Source: Megalopta genalis (taxonomy: Eukaryota; Arthropoda; Insecta; Hymenoptera; Halictidae). From it: 64,000 nucleotides of DNA. The notes under the pieces are model-generated. The model ran no database searches and was not told the DNA's origin. It worked only from the letters and a program-made list of their open reading frames with translations. This document shows positions 23,321 through 35,185 of the stretch, piece by piece (the first letter of the stretch is position 1; each line of letters opens with the position of its first letter). Both the position numbers and the translations under genes were made by a program. The stretch is from positions 62,001 through 126,000 of the forward strand of contig NW_027476096.1 of NCBI RefSeq assembly GCF_051020955.1, read 5' to 3'.

Positions 23321-24789
23321 ACCTTGAAACACCCTATATATTCTATAAAAAGCGAAGAGAAAGCTTAAATGTTTAATGAATCGATTTCTTGGAATAAAAG
23401 CAGTTTAATAATAATCGTCGCGTCCGTTTTCAGAAGGAAATATTAAATTTGTTGACGAGCGAGTTTGTAAGGAGGACAGTTTTATCCGTATTTGAATATA
23501 AAAGGGACAACTTCAAACCGTCTATGTACATTAATTACCGGAAGTTTTATTTAAATTTGTCTCTCGCTGCCAGCTCTAAAGTTCCTTGAATTTTAGATTC
23601 CTTTAGAATTCCTTAAATTTAACCTTGAAACACCCTATATATTCCATGAAAAGCGAAGAGAAAGCTTAAATGTTTAATGAATCGATTTCTTGGAATAAAA
23701 GCAGTTTAATAATAATCGTCGCGTACGTTTTCAGAAGGAAATATTAAATTTGTTGACGAGTGAGTTTGTAAGGAGGGCAGTTTTATCCGTATCTGAATAT
23801 AAAAGGGACAACTTCAAAACGTCTATGTACATTAATTACCGGAAGTTTTATTTAAATTTGTCTCTCGCTGCCAGCTCTAAAGTTCCTTGAATTTTAGATT
23901 TCTTTAGAATTCCTTAAATTTAACCTTGAAACACCCTATATATTCCATGAAAAGCGAAGAGAAAGCTTAAATGTTTAATGAATCGATTTCTTGGAATAAA
24001 AGCAGTTTAATAATAATCGTCGCGTACGTTTTCAGAAGGAAATATTAAATTTGTTGACGAGTGAGTTTGTAAGGAGGGCAGTTTTATCCGTATTTGAATA
24101 TAAAAGGGACAACTTCAAATCGTCTATGTACATTAATTACCGGAAGTTTTATTTGAATTTGTCTCTCGCTGCCAGCTCTAAAGTTCCTTGAATTTTAGAT
24201 TCCTTTAGAATTCCTTAAATTTAACCTTGAAACACCCTATATATTCCATGAAAAGCGAAGAGAAAGCTTAAATGTTTAATGAATCGATTTCTTGGAATAA
24301 AAGCAGTTTAATAATAATCGTCGCGTACGTTTTCAGAAGGAAATATTAAATTTGTTGACGAGTGAGTTTGTAAGGAGGGCAGTTTTATCCGTATTTGAAT
24401 ATAAAAGGGACAACTTCAAACCGTCTATGTACATTAATTACCGGAAGTTTTATTTGAATTTGTCTCTCACTGCCAGCTCTAAAGTTCCTTGAATTTTAGA
24501 TTCCTTTAGAATTCCTTAAATTTAACCTTGAAACACCCTATATATTCCATGAAAAGCGAAGAGAAAGCTTAAATGTTTAATGAATCGATTTCTTGGAATA
24601 AAAGCAGTTTAATAATAATCGTCGCTTACGTTCTCAGAAGGAAATATTAAATTTGTTGACGAGTGAGTTTGTAAGGAGGGCAGTTTTATCCGTATCTGAA
24701 TATAAAAGGGACAACTTCAAAACGTCTATGTACATTAATTACCGGAAGTTTTATTTGAATTTGTCTCTCGCTGCCAGCTCTAAAGTTCA
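23321..24789. repeat. 301-bp tandem array, five units
   Basis: The phrase ACCTTGAAACACCCTATATA begins at 23321, 23622, 23923, 24224 and 24525, an exact 301-bp period. The fifth unit is cut at about 24789. Units differ by only a few substitutions, so amplification is recent. Every unit carries GAATATAAAAGGGACAAC (a TATA-box-like string) and TTTTCAGAAGG (3'-splice-site-like). A short open frame of about 45 codons runs through the second half; in the last unit it extends to 68 codons. No protein family was recognised. Alternatives are a satellite array, the internal repeats of a larger element, or duplicated regulatory DNA. Confidence 0.95.
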
Positions 24790-25534
24790 AGACGGACAGG
24801 CGCGGACGAACCTTGCTTTAGACCTTTTTCTGGATGTAGTCTGGTTCGAAATGCTTTAACAGTCCTAAAGGCATCACTTTCCACGTCTCGAGCTGCAACA
24901 TCAAATTAAGGAAAGAAACATGATGTAGCCGTTATAAGACGACGGCGTCGTATTTGGTGCCAGCCGAATGCTGAGGGAAACATTTCCTTTGCTGTCTGTA
25001 TTCCAAAATGCTTCGTTTCAGTTATTTATGCACCAATTTAAATTGTAACCGAATGCTTTAACCAATGATGGCATTTGAAGAACATTCAGCAGGGGATTAA
25101 TGCAAAGGAAATAATAGGTCGCCGAATAAATTTTAATGCTTTTCATCTCATAATTGCGATTGACATAATAACGTATTTAAAATTGTCTGATCGAAATATT
25201 TCAAGTATAATATTTCATATATAACAAGTCAAAATGAACAGTTTCTAATTTTTTCTTTTACAATTCTTGATATTACAAGAATGCTCCCATGAGAAATTGT
25301 TAGATGAACTTCTTCATTCCACCATTTATTCTAATAGAAATCGTACGAAGTTTAAATAAATCCAATCTTGCCATTGTTATAAAACAACAAACATTAGTCA
25401 TATTTAGGACACGATAGTTCTAGCGTTAATATTTAGATTTACGGAGCACTAAGAGCAGTTATTTTATGTTGCTTGATAAAAATAACAAGTGCGAATGGAA
25501 TTAAGTATTCGATTTTGAACAAATTTTCCACACG

Positions 25535-25675
25535 TATAAATTTTCGTTATAGGCTCAGATAAAAAAGTTAATATACGAGAGTTTTTTGGTTTTTTTTTGC
25601 ATTCCAAGTAACAGCAAAATTAAAAAAAAGTTTTAAAATAAGTTATTGCGTTTCAAAAGGTGTGCGAATACATCT
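25535..25675. mobile_element. fragment of the Tc1-like palindromic family
   Basis: AAATTTTCGTTATAGGCTCA, ATAAAAAAGTTAATATACGA and TTCCAAGTAACAGCAAAATT match the right-half module at 42575-42680. It ends with GCGTTTCAAAAGGTGTGCGAA, the inverse of the outer sequence at about 42185-42215. Confidence 0.55.
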
Positions 25676-25869
25676 TTTACCTACTGTATATCTAGATATT
25701 CTATTATTCTATTATGTTACATTCTGTTACATTGCACTTTATTATGAATCCTATTTACATTATGTTTTTCATTAATATATCATGAATAATATCATCAATA
25801 ATAAAATAGTAATAAAATTAATATATAATTTTATTTGTTCTATTATATTTTATATTTGGTAAATGTTAT

Positions 25870-25955
25870 GTTCGAATAGTGAATATAATAATTATAATAA
25901 TTATATTATTAATTATTATTAATTATAATAATATAATAATTATATATATAAATTA
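25870..25955. repeat. AAT/ATT low-complexity tract
   Basis: Composed almost only of A and T with repeated AATAATTATTA words and internal palindromes. Confidence 0.7.
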
Positions 25956-26636
25956 AAAAGTTTTAATAATAAAAACTTGTCTTTCAATATTTTCGATTAA
26001 AGTCAACAGTAAATAAAATTTTGAAATCTCTCGTTTACAGCGACCACATACAAGCTAGCATAAGTAGCATTACTCATGAGTAGGATTTGGTATCTAGATT
26101 CGCCTTTTGCCTCACTGTGCGACTTTGGTGAAGGAGGCCTATGACGAAGAGCACGCGGAAGTTAATTAAAAAGATGATCAAGGTTCAACTTGACCAGACC
26201 GAGTTTCCCAAAGGCAGAGGCTCATAAAGCTATTGTTCGTCGATTCAGCGGTCGGAACCGGCACATTCTGGATCTACCTCGTATTGGATTAACTGTGGAC
26301 CGATATCGTTGAACGTCGTTGTCTATTGTAGAAGGAACGCACGTACAGATCCTGATGAGCTCGAATAATAGATGTAGGTAACCTTCATTCAAGAGAAGTA
26401 TGTCTTACGTATGCACTTCTCCTGGTTTGAAGTTTTATTGATTCAGAGCCACCTAAACTTCGGTTATGCACTTATGATAAAAATTGGTATGTGGAATCAC
26501 ATTTGAAATAAAGATAACAAACGAAAAACCCTTACCTGAAATAAGATAACAATTAAGTTTATTCGAAATAAACATGCATACAAATAAATTCTGATATACG
26601 TTTACGTATACTTTTTTTACATAATAAGCATATTCA

Positions 26637-26987
26637 TCACAGATCATTATTGGCACTTAATCCAACACGATATCCAAACGTATTATCTGATAGTTGTCTG
26701 GCAGTATTATTAATAATTGTAACAAACGAAAAGAGTCGTTCAACTGAATCTGATGATGGGAGAGAAGTGTTATAACGCATAAGTATTTTCTGCAGCGTAT
26801 GTGGTTTTTTAAATATATTTATATCTCTTTGCTTATCGTGAAAATACCGTAAAACAGCTGATTTCGCTTCTAAATTTATGAAATTTCTATTGGGCGCATT
26901 GTGTTCGTCTTCTCTGTCAGACCTAAAATTAAATTCATCATCATCTTCAATCTCCAGGCCTTGTTTAGATGGCTTACAGTTACTTTT
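26637..26987 (-). pseudogene. hAT-family transposase, C-terminal dimerisation domain fragment
   Basis: On the minus strand, 116 sense codons run from about 26987 to a TGA at 26637-26639 without a stop. hAT transposases are cut-and-paste DNA transposases whose C-terminal domain mediates dimerisation. The translation shows the signature order: acidic linker (EIEDDDEF), then EAKSAVLRYFHDK, LMRYNTSLPSSDSVERLFSF at residues 69-88, and ARQLSDNTFGYRVGL near the end. LPSS..VERLFS and R..LSD are the classic conserved blocks. The RNase-H core upstream is absent: an in-frame TAA lies just 5' of the fragment. There is no ATG before the conserved block, so it is a remnant or an exon. The lack of stops within 116 codons is notable beside the broken elements around it. 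Flanking hAT termini or an 8-bp duplication were not found. Confidence 0.8.
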
Positions 26988-28142
26988 ATAAAGACATTAC
27001 ATAAGTGTTGCCGTTATTTTTAATTGATTACATTCAGCCATCTTGCTTTAACCCTTAAATGCATAATTTTTGTTTTGAATTTTAAAAAATCGTTTTTTAT
27101 AGGAATGTAGTCATAGGTTACGTAAAAAATAAATAACAAAATCTAGGTAATAATATTGAGTATTTATTTTGAAAAAAAGTTGTATGTAGACTTTTGGCAA
27201 CAATATACGTTTATTACGAAAATTATTGTGGACGTAAACAAATGGTCATGTATTTATATTATCTATTAGTATAGGAATCAAATGCAACATCAAACATTCA
27301 TAGCTTACCTGACAACAGATGAGAAGTAATTTTTTTTCAATTAGATAAATCACTCCTTTATAGGAAACTCGAAAAAAGAAAATATCTCTCCAAGTAACAC
27401 ATTGAAGATTATCACCCACCACATTCAAATGTCAAAAAACATATAACTTACTCGCCAAAAGTAATGTCAAGTCTTTTATTTCACACATGGTCTATTGTCT
27501 ATTGTTATCAACGTGTGTTCGGAAACGCAAATACTCAGGTTTTTGAATAAAATTAAGTGAAACTGGAATGTAGACAATTGGCAACAATATGCATTTAAGA
27601 GTTAAAGCGTGGATGAAAAAATGTACCAATGACGGCATTAAATGATTCACGTTCGAAAGTAAGTAAATGTGCAAAGCGTCTCTCTAAATTCAATATTATA
27701 GTTTCGGGAAATGGCTCAGAAAATTTCCATTTGCGTGATAGGAGTATTTCAGTTTTCCCTCTCTCATTTCTAAAAGACAAGGTACATACTTAAAACTGAA
27801 TCGAACCATCACAATAAAATGTTTACCGTAAGTTTAAACACTATCAATACAATAGTAATGTAATAATATAATAATGTTAAAACTAACAATAATGAATATA
27901 ATTATTACAAAAAATTGTTATTTTAATATTGTTGTTTAATTTTAATTTGTAATTGTAGTTTGTTAATAATGAAATTATTTGAGACTAATCTATTTCTCGA
28001 ACATATTGATGATCAAATGAGATTATTTCAAATACAATTAGAGACCAAATAACAAATAAAATAAAAATTTCGTTCGAGTAATTATTTGAATAATATTTTA
28101 TATATTTCAATAATGCCCATCATTGTGTGGAATTTAATACAG

Positions 28143-28266
28143 TGAAAGATGAAAAGAATTCAAGAGTGTCGATGCGTTACAGTTATTTAATTGAAATAAT
28201 ACTATGGTTTTTACTTCTATTTCAATGGACAGACACAATTTTTATTTTGCATAAAGATTTGAAACC
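28143..28266. mobile_element. partial copy of the ~200-bp TA family
   Basis: GAATTCAAGAGTGTCGATGC through ATTTTGCATAAAGATTTGAA corresponds to 29843-29969 of the full copy at 29763-29969. The left terminus is not recognisable. Confidence 0.5.
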
Positions 28267-28390
28267 TACTTATTCCTTTTCCAGAACTACAGCATCACAG
28301 AATTTGTATTTGGTTTTCAAATAATTCATTTGCTTCAGTAAATTACGTACTACTTATTTTATGCGAAACTTATGTAATTGCAATTAATAG

Positions 28391-28420
<30 letters not shown>
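28391..28420. repeat. (TA)n microsatellite
   Basis: About 15 TA dinucleotides. Confidence 0.9.
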
Positions 28421-28423
<3 letters not shown>

Positions 28424-29350
28424 ATCTGAATATATAGATGTTAAATACGTTGTCAATGATTAGTGTTTTAGGAGAAAAATAAACTTACGCATTAATTTTT
28501 ATAATTATTCAGTTACTGCTACATAGTTACATAATCAGTTGCATAATCAGTTACATAAAAAAAATATGGAATATTTGGAAACTGATGTGTAAGAATCTTA
28601 CTTGTACCAGCTTAAAAAGTTATTAACTATCGGTTTCATACGAGCTTGCCTTGTATCTCGTGCCAGATCACTCTTGGAATGCTTTAAATTGAATCTGTAC
28701 CGTTCCAGGTTCAGTTAAGGCCCGTTTGGCCTCCAGCCATGAAACACAATATGTCTATTATCATCGATTGGTTCCAAATAACGCAATAAATTTCCTTGAT
28801 ATCATCCAGCTTGTTCTGCTTCATGCATTTTTAAATAAATGAAAAATTTAAATGCATAGATCGTTTAATGTAAACAGATTCATCTAACAAAATGCAATAC
28901 ATTTAAAAAAAAGTTTTGACTTGGACAGTTAATTAACTCCCTATAATTTATTTAATTATTTCTTGTGTTTTCAGCATAAATATTTTTACTTCAATTTTAT
29001 ATATATTTACTAATCCTGTATATTATATAGTACAACGAATGCAACAATGATACAATGTTTCTTCCCTACTAATTCAATAATATTACAAAATATTACATAC
29101 AAACAGAACTGTAATTCGAAAATAATTTACTAAAGTAATGTCTGTGTAAAATCCTTATTCGCTCTTTTGTTTCTTGACACAGGTGACAGTGCGTGTATTT
29201 ACTGCCAAACCTAATTGTTGAGAGAACCAAAAATTGATGATCAATGCTTTCAACGTCTCCTCTTTCTTTATGAACGCTTATTGGAAATTCAACAACGAAC
29301 TTTGTACGTTTTTACGAAATTACAAAACCGAATTGCAAAATGGTGGTCGT

Positions 29351-29455
29351 ATAGTTCTTACACGACAAGAAGACGTGTGTTTATATTTCCCCTCTTACTA
29401 GCAGCCCCACTGTCGCAGCTAATTAGAGGGAGGACTCTTGTCGCGTGGAGACTAT
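29351..29455. mobile_element. foldback MITE copy D
   Basis: ATAGTTCTTACACGACAAGA at the left is inverted as TCTTGTCGCGTGGAGACTAT at the right. GTTTATATTTCCCCTCTTAC and the GCCCCACTGTCGCAGCT core identify the family. About 105 bp. Confidence 0.75.
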
Positions 29456-29762
29456 ACATGGATAATCATTGCGTTCGAATTAAATATGAAAGAATTGATT
29501 GAAACACGTTATGCGAATGACATATACATTTCTAAAACACGAAGGTCTGGTCTAAAAAGAAAAGCCCACAATTAGACGAAAGCAGCAACAAAATCATAAA
29601 ACAAATGCAACGAGAAGAATATAGCTACATACCTTGACAAATATTACGTGCTTTTTCTCCTGTTCATTGAGATTAACTATAGGAGACACGACAATAGTTG
29701 CAGGAAATAATTATTACTTGATCGCATGAAACTTCTGGATAACAAAAACTTTGTCATGAGTA

Positions 29763-29969
29763 GGACTGCGGATCTTTATGCAATTATGTCAAAAGTGATT
29801 AGGTCAGGTGTAACATAAACCAATAAAAAGACTATAAGAATTTGAGAGTGTCGATGTGATACATTCGCCTGATTGGAATTTTTTAAATAAAAACAAAATC
29901 CCTATGTGGCTTCTGTTTTTTAAAATCGATGGAGGCAATTTTTATTTTACGTAAATATCCACAATCGAC
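29763..29969. mobile_element. ~200-bp TA-flanked MITE, reference copy
   Basis: Left terminus GGACTGCGGATCTTTATGCA and right terminus GTAAATATCCACAATCGAC are imperfect inverted repeats, with TA at 29761-29762 and 29970-29971. 207 bp with no coding capacity. The terminus consensus, roughly GACTGCGGATCTTTATGCA, recurs throughout the window in both orientations. TA target duplication points to the Tc1/mariner superfamily, but the autonomous partner is unknown. Confidence 0.75.
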
Positions 29970-30429
29970 TAATAACATTCGATTAATCCTACTCAAAGTG
30001 AAATGTACCAATAATTAATCATGCTATTCGAAAGCCTACTACGTACGGAATAAAAAATTGTTAAGGAATACGGTTTTAAAAATTAATGTTTATCGAGATA
30101 TCCTTTAGTTGATTTTTAATGCAAGAAATGTTCAAAATGCTATCAATTAAGCAATCCGAGCAATATATGCGTAAGGGTTTCATATTTTGTCGAGCAATCT
30201 TCACATTTTGATAAAAAACGGAAAACAGTAAAATATTAATTGTTGCCGTGTGTGCTCCTCTTTATACAGGAGAATAGTTCGAAACATTTTTTTATACCAT
30301 AGATAGTTTACGAGAAAAGTTAGTGTGGAGGAGTTAAATGACTCACCCTGTGTACATTGAGCACAAAGTGTATAAAAGTTACTTCCGTAAATCCGTCAAT
30401 TATTGTTTCCTTTCTTGAATATTGTATAT

Positions 30430-30790
30430 ACCTGTGCCACTAACTTTGCGTCGCACTGTACATCGTTGTGGAAGTTTAAAGTTATATAGCGGAGTAATTC
30501 AGTTCTGGAGAACTGTGTTCACCGTCGTCGATTCAATCAAGCAATAACAGATCAATTGGACAAACAGTTAAGAGCCTCTTACTTCGATTCGCAGTGTGGA
30601 AAAAGAAACGATACCGTCGGATGGCGGCTAGCAATAGCCACGGAAGCTTTATTTCGCAAGCGTGACTCCCAGTCTTTCTGGTCCTGATACGAAAAAAGCC
30701 TCGGGAATCGATCGTTGTCGCTCTCGTCATCGGGCGAGCCGTACTCGCACCATTCTCCTTAAGACGTTCGCGCCTCGTTGCAAGAGCGTA
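30430..30790. promoter_or_regulatory. CpG-rich block, candidate promoter / first-exon region
   Basis: In an A+T-rich window this block is unusually rich in CG dinucleotides (TCGTCGATTC, GATCGTTGTCGCTCTCGTCA, CGGGCGAGCCG) and G+C. It is followed at once by a long purine tract. In insect genomes such composition often marks a promoter or 5' exon. No TATA box at the right spacing, no ATG-led coding frame and no splice donor could be assigned with confidence. Confidence 0.3.
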
Positions 30791-31118
30791 GACGGAGAAA
30801 AAGAGAGAATTAGAGAGAATAAGGGAGACAGAAGGAGAAATAGGTGAAGCGATAGTAGGACTGAGGAGGGAAGGAGGAGGCGGGAAAGAGAGAGAGAGAA
30901 AGGGAGAGCGAATAAGAGGGAGTGAGCATGGGAGTGAAAGAGAGCGAAGGAGTGTGAGCAAGCGAGGGAAAGAGAGATAGAAATAGGGCGAAGAAGAGAG
31001 AGAAAGAGATGACAGAGAGAGTGTGAGAGAGAGGAAGAAAGAAAGAAAGAAAGAGATGACAGAGAGAGTGTGAGAGAGAGGAAGAAAGAAAGAAAGAAAG
31101 AGAGATTGCGAGAAAGGG

Positions 31119-31149
<31 letters not shown>

Positions 31150-31215
31150 AAGAAGAAGAGACAGGGAGAGAAAAACAGAGTGGAAAAAAGAAAGACAGAG
31201 AAAGAGAGAGCAAAA
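30785..31215. repeat. (GA)-rich purine tract with internal duplication
   Basis: More than 400 bp of almost pure G and A on the plus strand. A 53-bp piece (GAAAGAGATGACAGAGAGAG...) is duplicated in tandem at about 30996 and 31049. The strand bias gives a 247-codon minus-strand frame made mostly of S, L, F and P; this is low-complexity translation and not a gene. Confidence 0.9.
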
Positions 31216-33218
31216 TGTGAAATAACGGCGCAAATAATAGAGGAAGGGGATAGATGTACAAATAATGTAGTTCCAATGAACTTTATGGTTGAGGTTATGT
31301 TTAACTACTGCATTACCTACCCTATTACATACATATAGTAGAAACAGCAGAAATCTTGTGATGTCACATGCGCCGCTGACAAAGTATTTTGCCGAATATT
31401 ATAAATTACTGTAAAATTACGTAAAAACTAGCATTTTGAAAACCAAAACGACCTAGATTGAACCTTTAGGAAATACAATTGACCACTCGCGAACTATGTT
31501 CGTAGCAATACTGAAGCGTTAAAACGAAATATCTGGAACCCTTGCAAGTTACTCGAAACCAGAAAAGAAAAATAACAGTTATGTAAAAATTTTGATAGGA
31601 AAAAATCATCGATAGAAAATTGATTTTTATTCACATTTTATAAAATATAATAATAGAGAAAATGAAGTTTTATGTGCTAGGGTTACTAATAACTATTATA
31701 AATAACGAAAATAGTGTTTGGTTAATAACAAATTAAAATTCTGTTCATTGATAATGTTTACTCATATTGTGTGTGTGTGTGAATATACATCATATTGAAT
31801 ATTATTCATATTGAATATTACCTATAACCATTTATAGTTAATCAAACACTGTTATCATCTATTATAATGGTTAGCTGTAACAAATGAAGACTCTCGTCAT
31901 CGATAATTGTTACTTGTAACAAAAAACAATTTCCTTCATCTATAATGGTTATGTGGAACTAAAAACGGTTTCTGCCACTTATGATGATTATTGGTAACCA
32001 AAAATTATTACCGTCATTTATAATCGTTATTGGTAAGCAAAATCATTTTGAACAAAATTTAATGGTTATACTTCAATTTTATCTCGGTTATAACAGTTAT
32101 GGCCTCTGCTTGAAACAGATATGGATGGATGTCCCAATTACTGTCAGTGTCCCTATAACTGCCACTTTAAATATTTTTCTTAATAGTAAAATAATGCGTG
32201 AAAAATTGTAGAGAAAAAAATTTTAATGTTGAACTTGGACTCAGTTGTAGGAAATAATAAGGAAACATTGGACACTTTTATTTATAAATTAATATTAAAT
32301 GGTGAATTTACTATTAATGTAATTTTCCTGTTATCTCATATCTGCTTCAATAAATGAGTTACTAATATATTTAATCGCCAGTTTGATAATATAATCGAGT
32401 AAAAGAAGTAACTATTATTGTTAGTTTATAACAATTAGTGGCGGCAGCATTGGGGACAATGTTTTTTTTGTTTTGTCCACATAACGCGTCGTACACGTAT
32501 AACTGCCACAGTATACCCAGCACACATAATCTCAATCTATGCATACGGCTTAAAATCTATTTTGTTTGAAGTATGTTTGTTCGATTGAAATCGTGTAATT
32601 TTTGTACGTTATACTTATTTATCGTCTGTGCTGTTTGTAATGCATGTACATTGCATTATGTTTATTTAAATACAATTATCTATTTCTTATCTTTGTTTGA
32701 CTGACAGTACATTTAGTCGCGTTTGTGGCAGTTGTACAAACGCGACGATGTTTTAAATGACAGTTATAGGGTCATTATACTTTCTGATACATTTTCTATT
32801 AATTGGCAATTAACACATAATATTTATGACATAAAAAATTGTCTCTAATGAAAGAAATCTTAAGCATTATCATGCTGCAAATTGAAATGGTTTTTAGGTT
32901 ACAGATCTTCTGAAATAATTAACTGAAGTTACGCGATCAGCTTAAGTTGACGGCAATTGGGGCATCTATCTTACGTATATGTATTTCTACTATGTATGTG
33001 TAGTAGGACATCAGTGTAGTAGGTAAATAAAGCCTCACCCCTTAACTACTGCGGACAGTGCGAACTAGTAAACAAGAAAAAATTGACGTGGTCAGCTTCA
33101 AAAGAAATTTTTATTTTTTCGGTGTATGTCTCGTAATATACCTTGTTGTCGTCATAAACGTTTTTCTGGATGATGTTTCAGCAATCTGACGCGATAAAAT
33201 TATTACATCAAAGGAACG
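31216..33218. other. A+T-rich stretch, no gene seen
   Basis: Apart from the 39-bp repeats at 31856-32050 nothing was recognised. Confidence 0.5.
31856..32050. repeat. degenerate 39-42-bp tandem repeat, five units
   Basis: Units like CATCTATAATGGTTAT..GTAAC.AAAA start at 31856, 31898, 31937, 31976 and 32015. Spacing is 42, then 39, 39 and 39 bp, with about a quarter of positions varying. Confidence 0.65.
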
Positions 33219-33222
33219 TTAA

Positions 33223-33262
33223 CACTCTGCACCTGGATGTCCCCTTTCAGGAGACCTAACAA
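33223..33262. mobile_element. single piggyBac-like terminus
   Basis: After TTAA (33219-33222) the sequence CACTCTGCACC, then GATGTCCCCTTTCAGGAGAC, closely parallels the right terminus of the element at 45596-46627 (read inward: CCCTTTGCACTCCGCTGTCCCC, then TCTCGTGGGAC). No partner end was found, so the rest may be deleted or diverged. Confidence 0.4.
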
Positions 33263-33820
33263 CAACTGCCGACAATTGTGACACTTTCGAAATTAAAAAC
33301 TTTCATTTTGTGTGATCTGTGTCAATGCAATTTTATAACAAGTTCTATTGATATAATATTTCCTTTGAAGCGTTGATTAGTATTATGCCACGAACACTTT
33401 ATAGAAACACTGTACACTTACAAATTTATATACAATTTTATATAATAGTTATGTTCAAATTGTTGATATCTGTTGATATAAAATATAATATTCAGTCCAA
33501 CGTTGATAATAATTGATAATAGATGCTGTCTATATCATGTAATGTGAAATAAAGAAATGAAATTGTTATACAAATTCACGCAACAGTAAGGATATGTTTA
33601 CTTAGAATCATGAAAATAATTTTTTAATAAACTTCAAATAAGCTATGGTTTTTTAAAAAAACTTTAATTAGTCTTTTAAACCATTGTAACTCTTAACATG
33701 TAATTTAACGAAATTCTAATATAGTGTTTCTATTTTGTGTATTCAAGATTCAGATCGTAGAAGAAGCAAAACATGAAAAATCATTTTTGTTAAATTGTGT
33801 ATGTAAAAATAAATGTATGT

Positions 33821-33955
33821 ATACCCCTTATGCGTCACGAAGGCCCCTTTGTGTTTACATTCTCCCTCTTATTAGCTACGGCAATAGGACTGCTAGTAAG
33901 AGGGGAAATATAAACACAAAGAACACAAAGGTGCCTTCTTGTCGCGTGAGTACTA
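33821..33955. mobile_element. foldback MITE copy E
   Basis: ATACCCCTTATGCGTCACGA and GTTTACATTCTCCCTCTTAT at the left, AAGAGGGGAAATATAAACAC and GTGCCTTCTTGTCGCGTGAG at the right. It contains a small ACACAAAGA duplication in the right arm. Confidence 0.75.
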
Positions 33956-34997
33956 TAGGTAAGGCAGCATAAAATTAATAATTTGTGTTTTGATTTGTCT
34001 GCGATTAAAGCTTTGAATATAAGAAATATTAACACTATATGAAGGAATACGGTCTGTTGAAAGTCTACTTACAGTTCAAAATAAGGGTTAAATTACATGT
34101 TATTTCTTATAAATTTTCAAAAAGAAAAAAATTATGAACGCATTTCTGATAGATCATTGTATGTTTTTTTATTACAATAACATCTTTTGAAAAATTCAAT
34201 ATACCTATTACTGGAAACAATCATTGAAGGTTATGTAGATGTAGCAAGTATAATACTGCAAGCATTTATTGTATCGTATCATTCGACTATCGAGTACAGT
34301 ATTGATTTTAATTAGATTTCTGAATTTCCAGTTTCTTTATTCATTTTATCAAAGTCTAAGGAAGATATTTTCTTGCATCTATGGTAAAATTCATTGTGAT
34401 AACGATAGGACAATAACGCAGTTCATTTTCGTTCATTAATGGAAACGGTTTCTCGCATGCTTCAAACCTGCACATATCAGAAATATATAAACATTCACTA
34501 TGTAAAATATCTCTTATGGTATTAGCATTTTAAGATTGGTTATAGTGGATCAAGAAAATAATAGCATCCACAGCTTTTGTCGATGCTGAAAATGACAAGG
34601 ATAACATATCATTACAATTTACAGTTCTCGGTAAAATAATATGCAATTTGTATGCAATAATTGACATGTAAAAATATGTATGCAAGAATAACAAGTAGCT
34701 AGAATATTAATGATTTATACCACGAAATACAATGCACAGAAAACGAAAATCTTGTGTCCAAAAAGAAAACATTAACACACCGGTGATTTACACATACACA
34801 TTTACCAGCTGAAATATGTTTGTATGCGTTAGAAATTAAACCGGCGATATCGTTCAATAATCCAGGAAGAATGCGAGTGCTGAAAGTACGAGAATAATAC
34901 TGCTCTCTCCCGGTACTTTTTCCCATGAGTTTATTGATTTATGTAGACCTAGTTTTACAAATCCCAACTGTTTCGCTCCGCTCTGATCATTAAGAGG
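33956..34997. other. no gene seen
   Basis: A+T-rich with chance frames only. Confidence 0.5.
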
Positions 34998-34999
34998 TA

Positions 35000-35185
35000 G
35001 ACTGCGGATCTTTACGCAACATTAAATTTTTGTACATCGATTCTAAAAAATACGAACATTTATTCCTGCCTTGAATAATTTTAACGAATTATAAATAATA
35101 TCGGTAAATTGTTAAATTCTTCCGATACCGTGTCATTATTTTGTGTGTACTCATTATTGTCATAAATGCATGAAATGTAACAGCC
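35000..35185. mobile_element. ~200-bp TA family copy (186 bp)
   Basis: Left terminus GACTGCGGATCTTTACGCA after TA (34998-34999). The interior TGAATAATTTTAACGAATTA parallels the copy at 52794-52981 (TGAATAATTTTAATGACTTA). The right end is decayed (GTCATAAATGCATGAAATGT, then AACAGCC before TA). Confidence 0.6.

Larger units (their letters stand above)
24790..26636. other. no gene seen; two patches of higher G+C
   Basis: 24790-25000 and 26040-26360 are richer in G+C than the surroundings, but neither gives a recognisable protein in any frame. A Tc1-like fragment (25535-25675) and a very A+T-rich low-complexity run (25870-25955) lie between them. Confidence 0.45.
26988..29350. other. A+T-rich stretch, no gene seen
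   Basis: TTAACCCTTAAATGCATAAT at about 27051 resembles a piggyBac-type terminus, but no partner was found. A (TA)n run is at 28391-28420 and a partial ~200-bp-family copy ends at 28266. Other open frames are chance. Confidence 0.45.

Noticed and set aside
23321..24789. Tandem repeats considered as a CRISPR-like array
   Set aside because: Units are 301 bp and contiguous without unique spacers, and the DNA is clearly eukaryotic.
30533..31276. 247-codon minus-strand open frame, the longest in the window
   Set aside because: Most of it is the translation of a (GA)-rich tract (S, L, F, P only). The overlapping 168-codon frame has the same origin. No domain or splice evidence.
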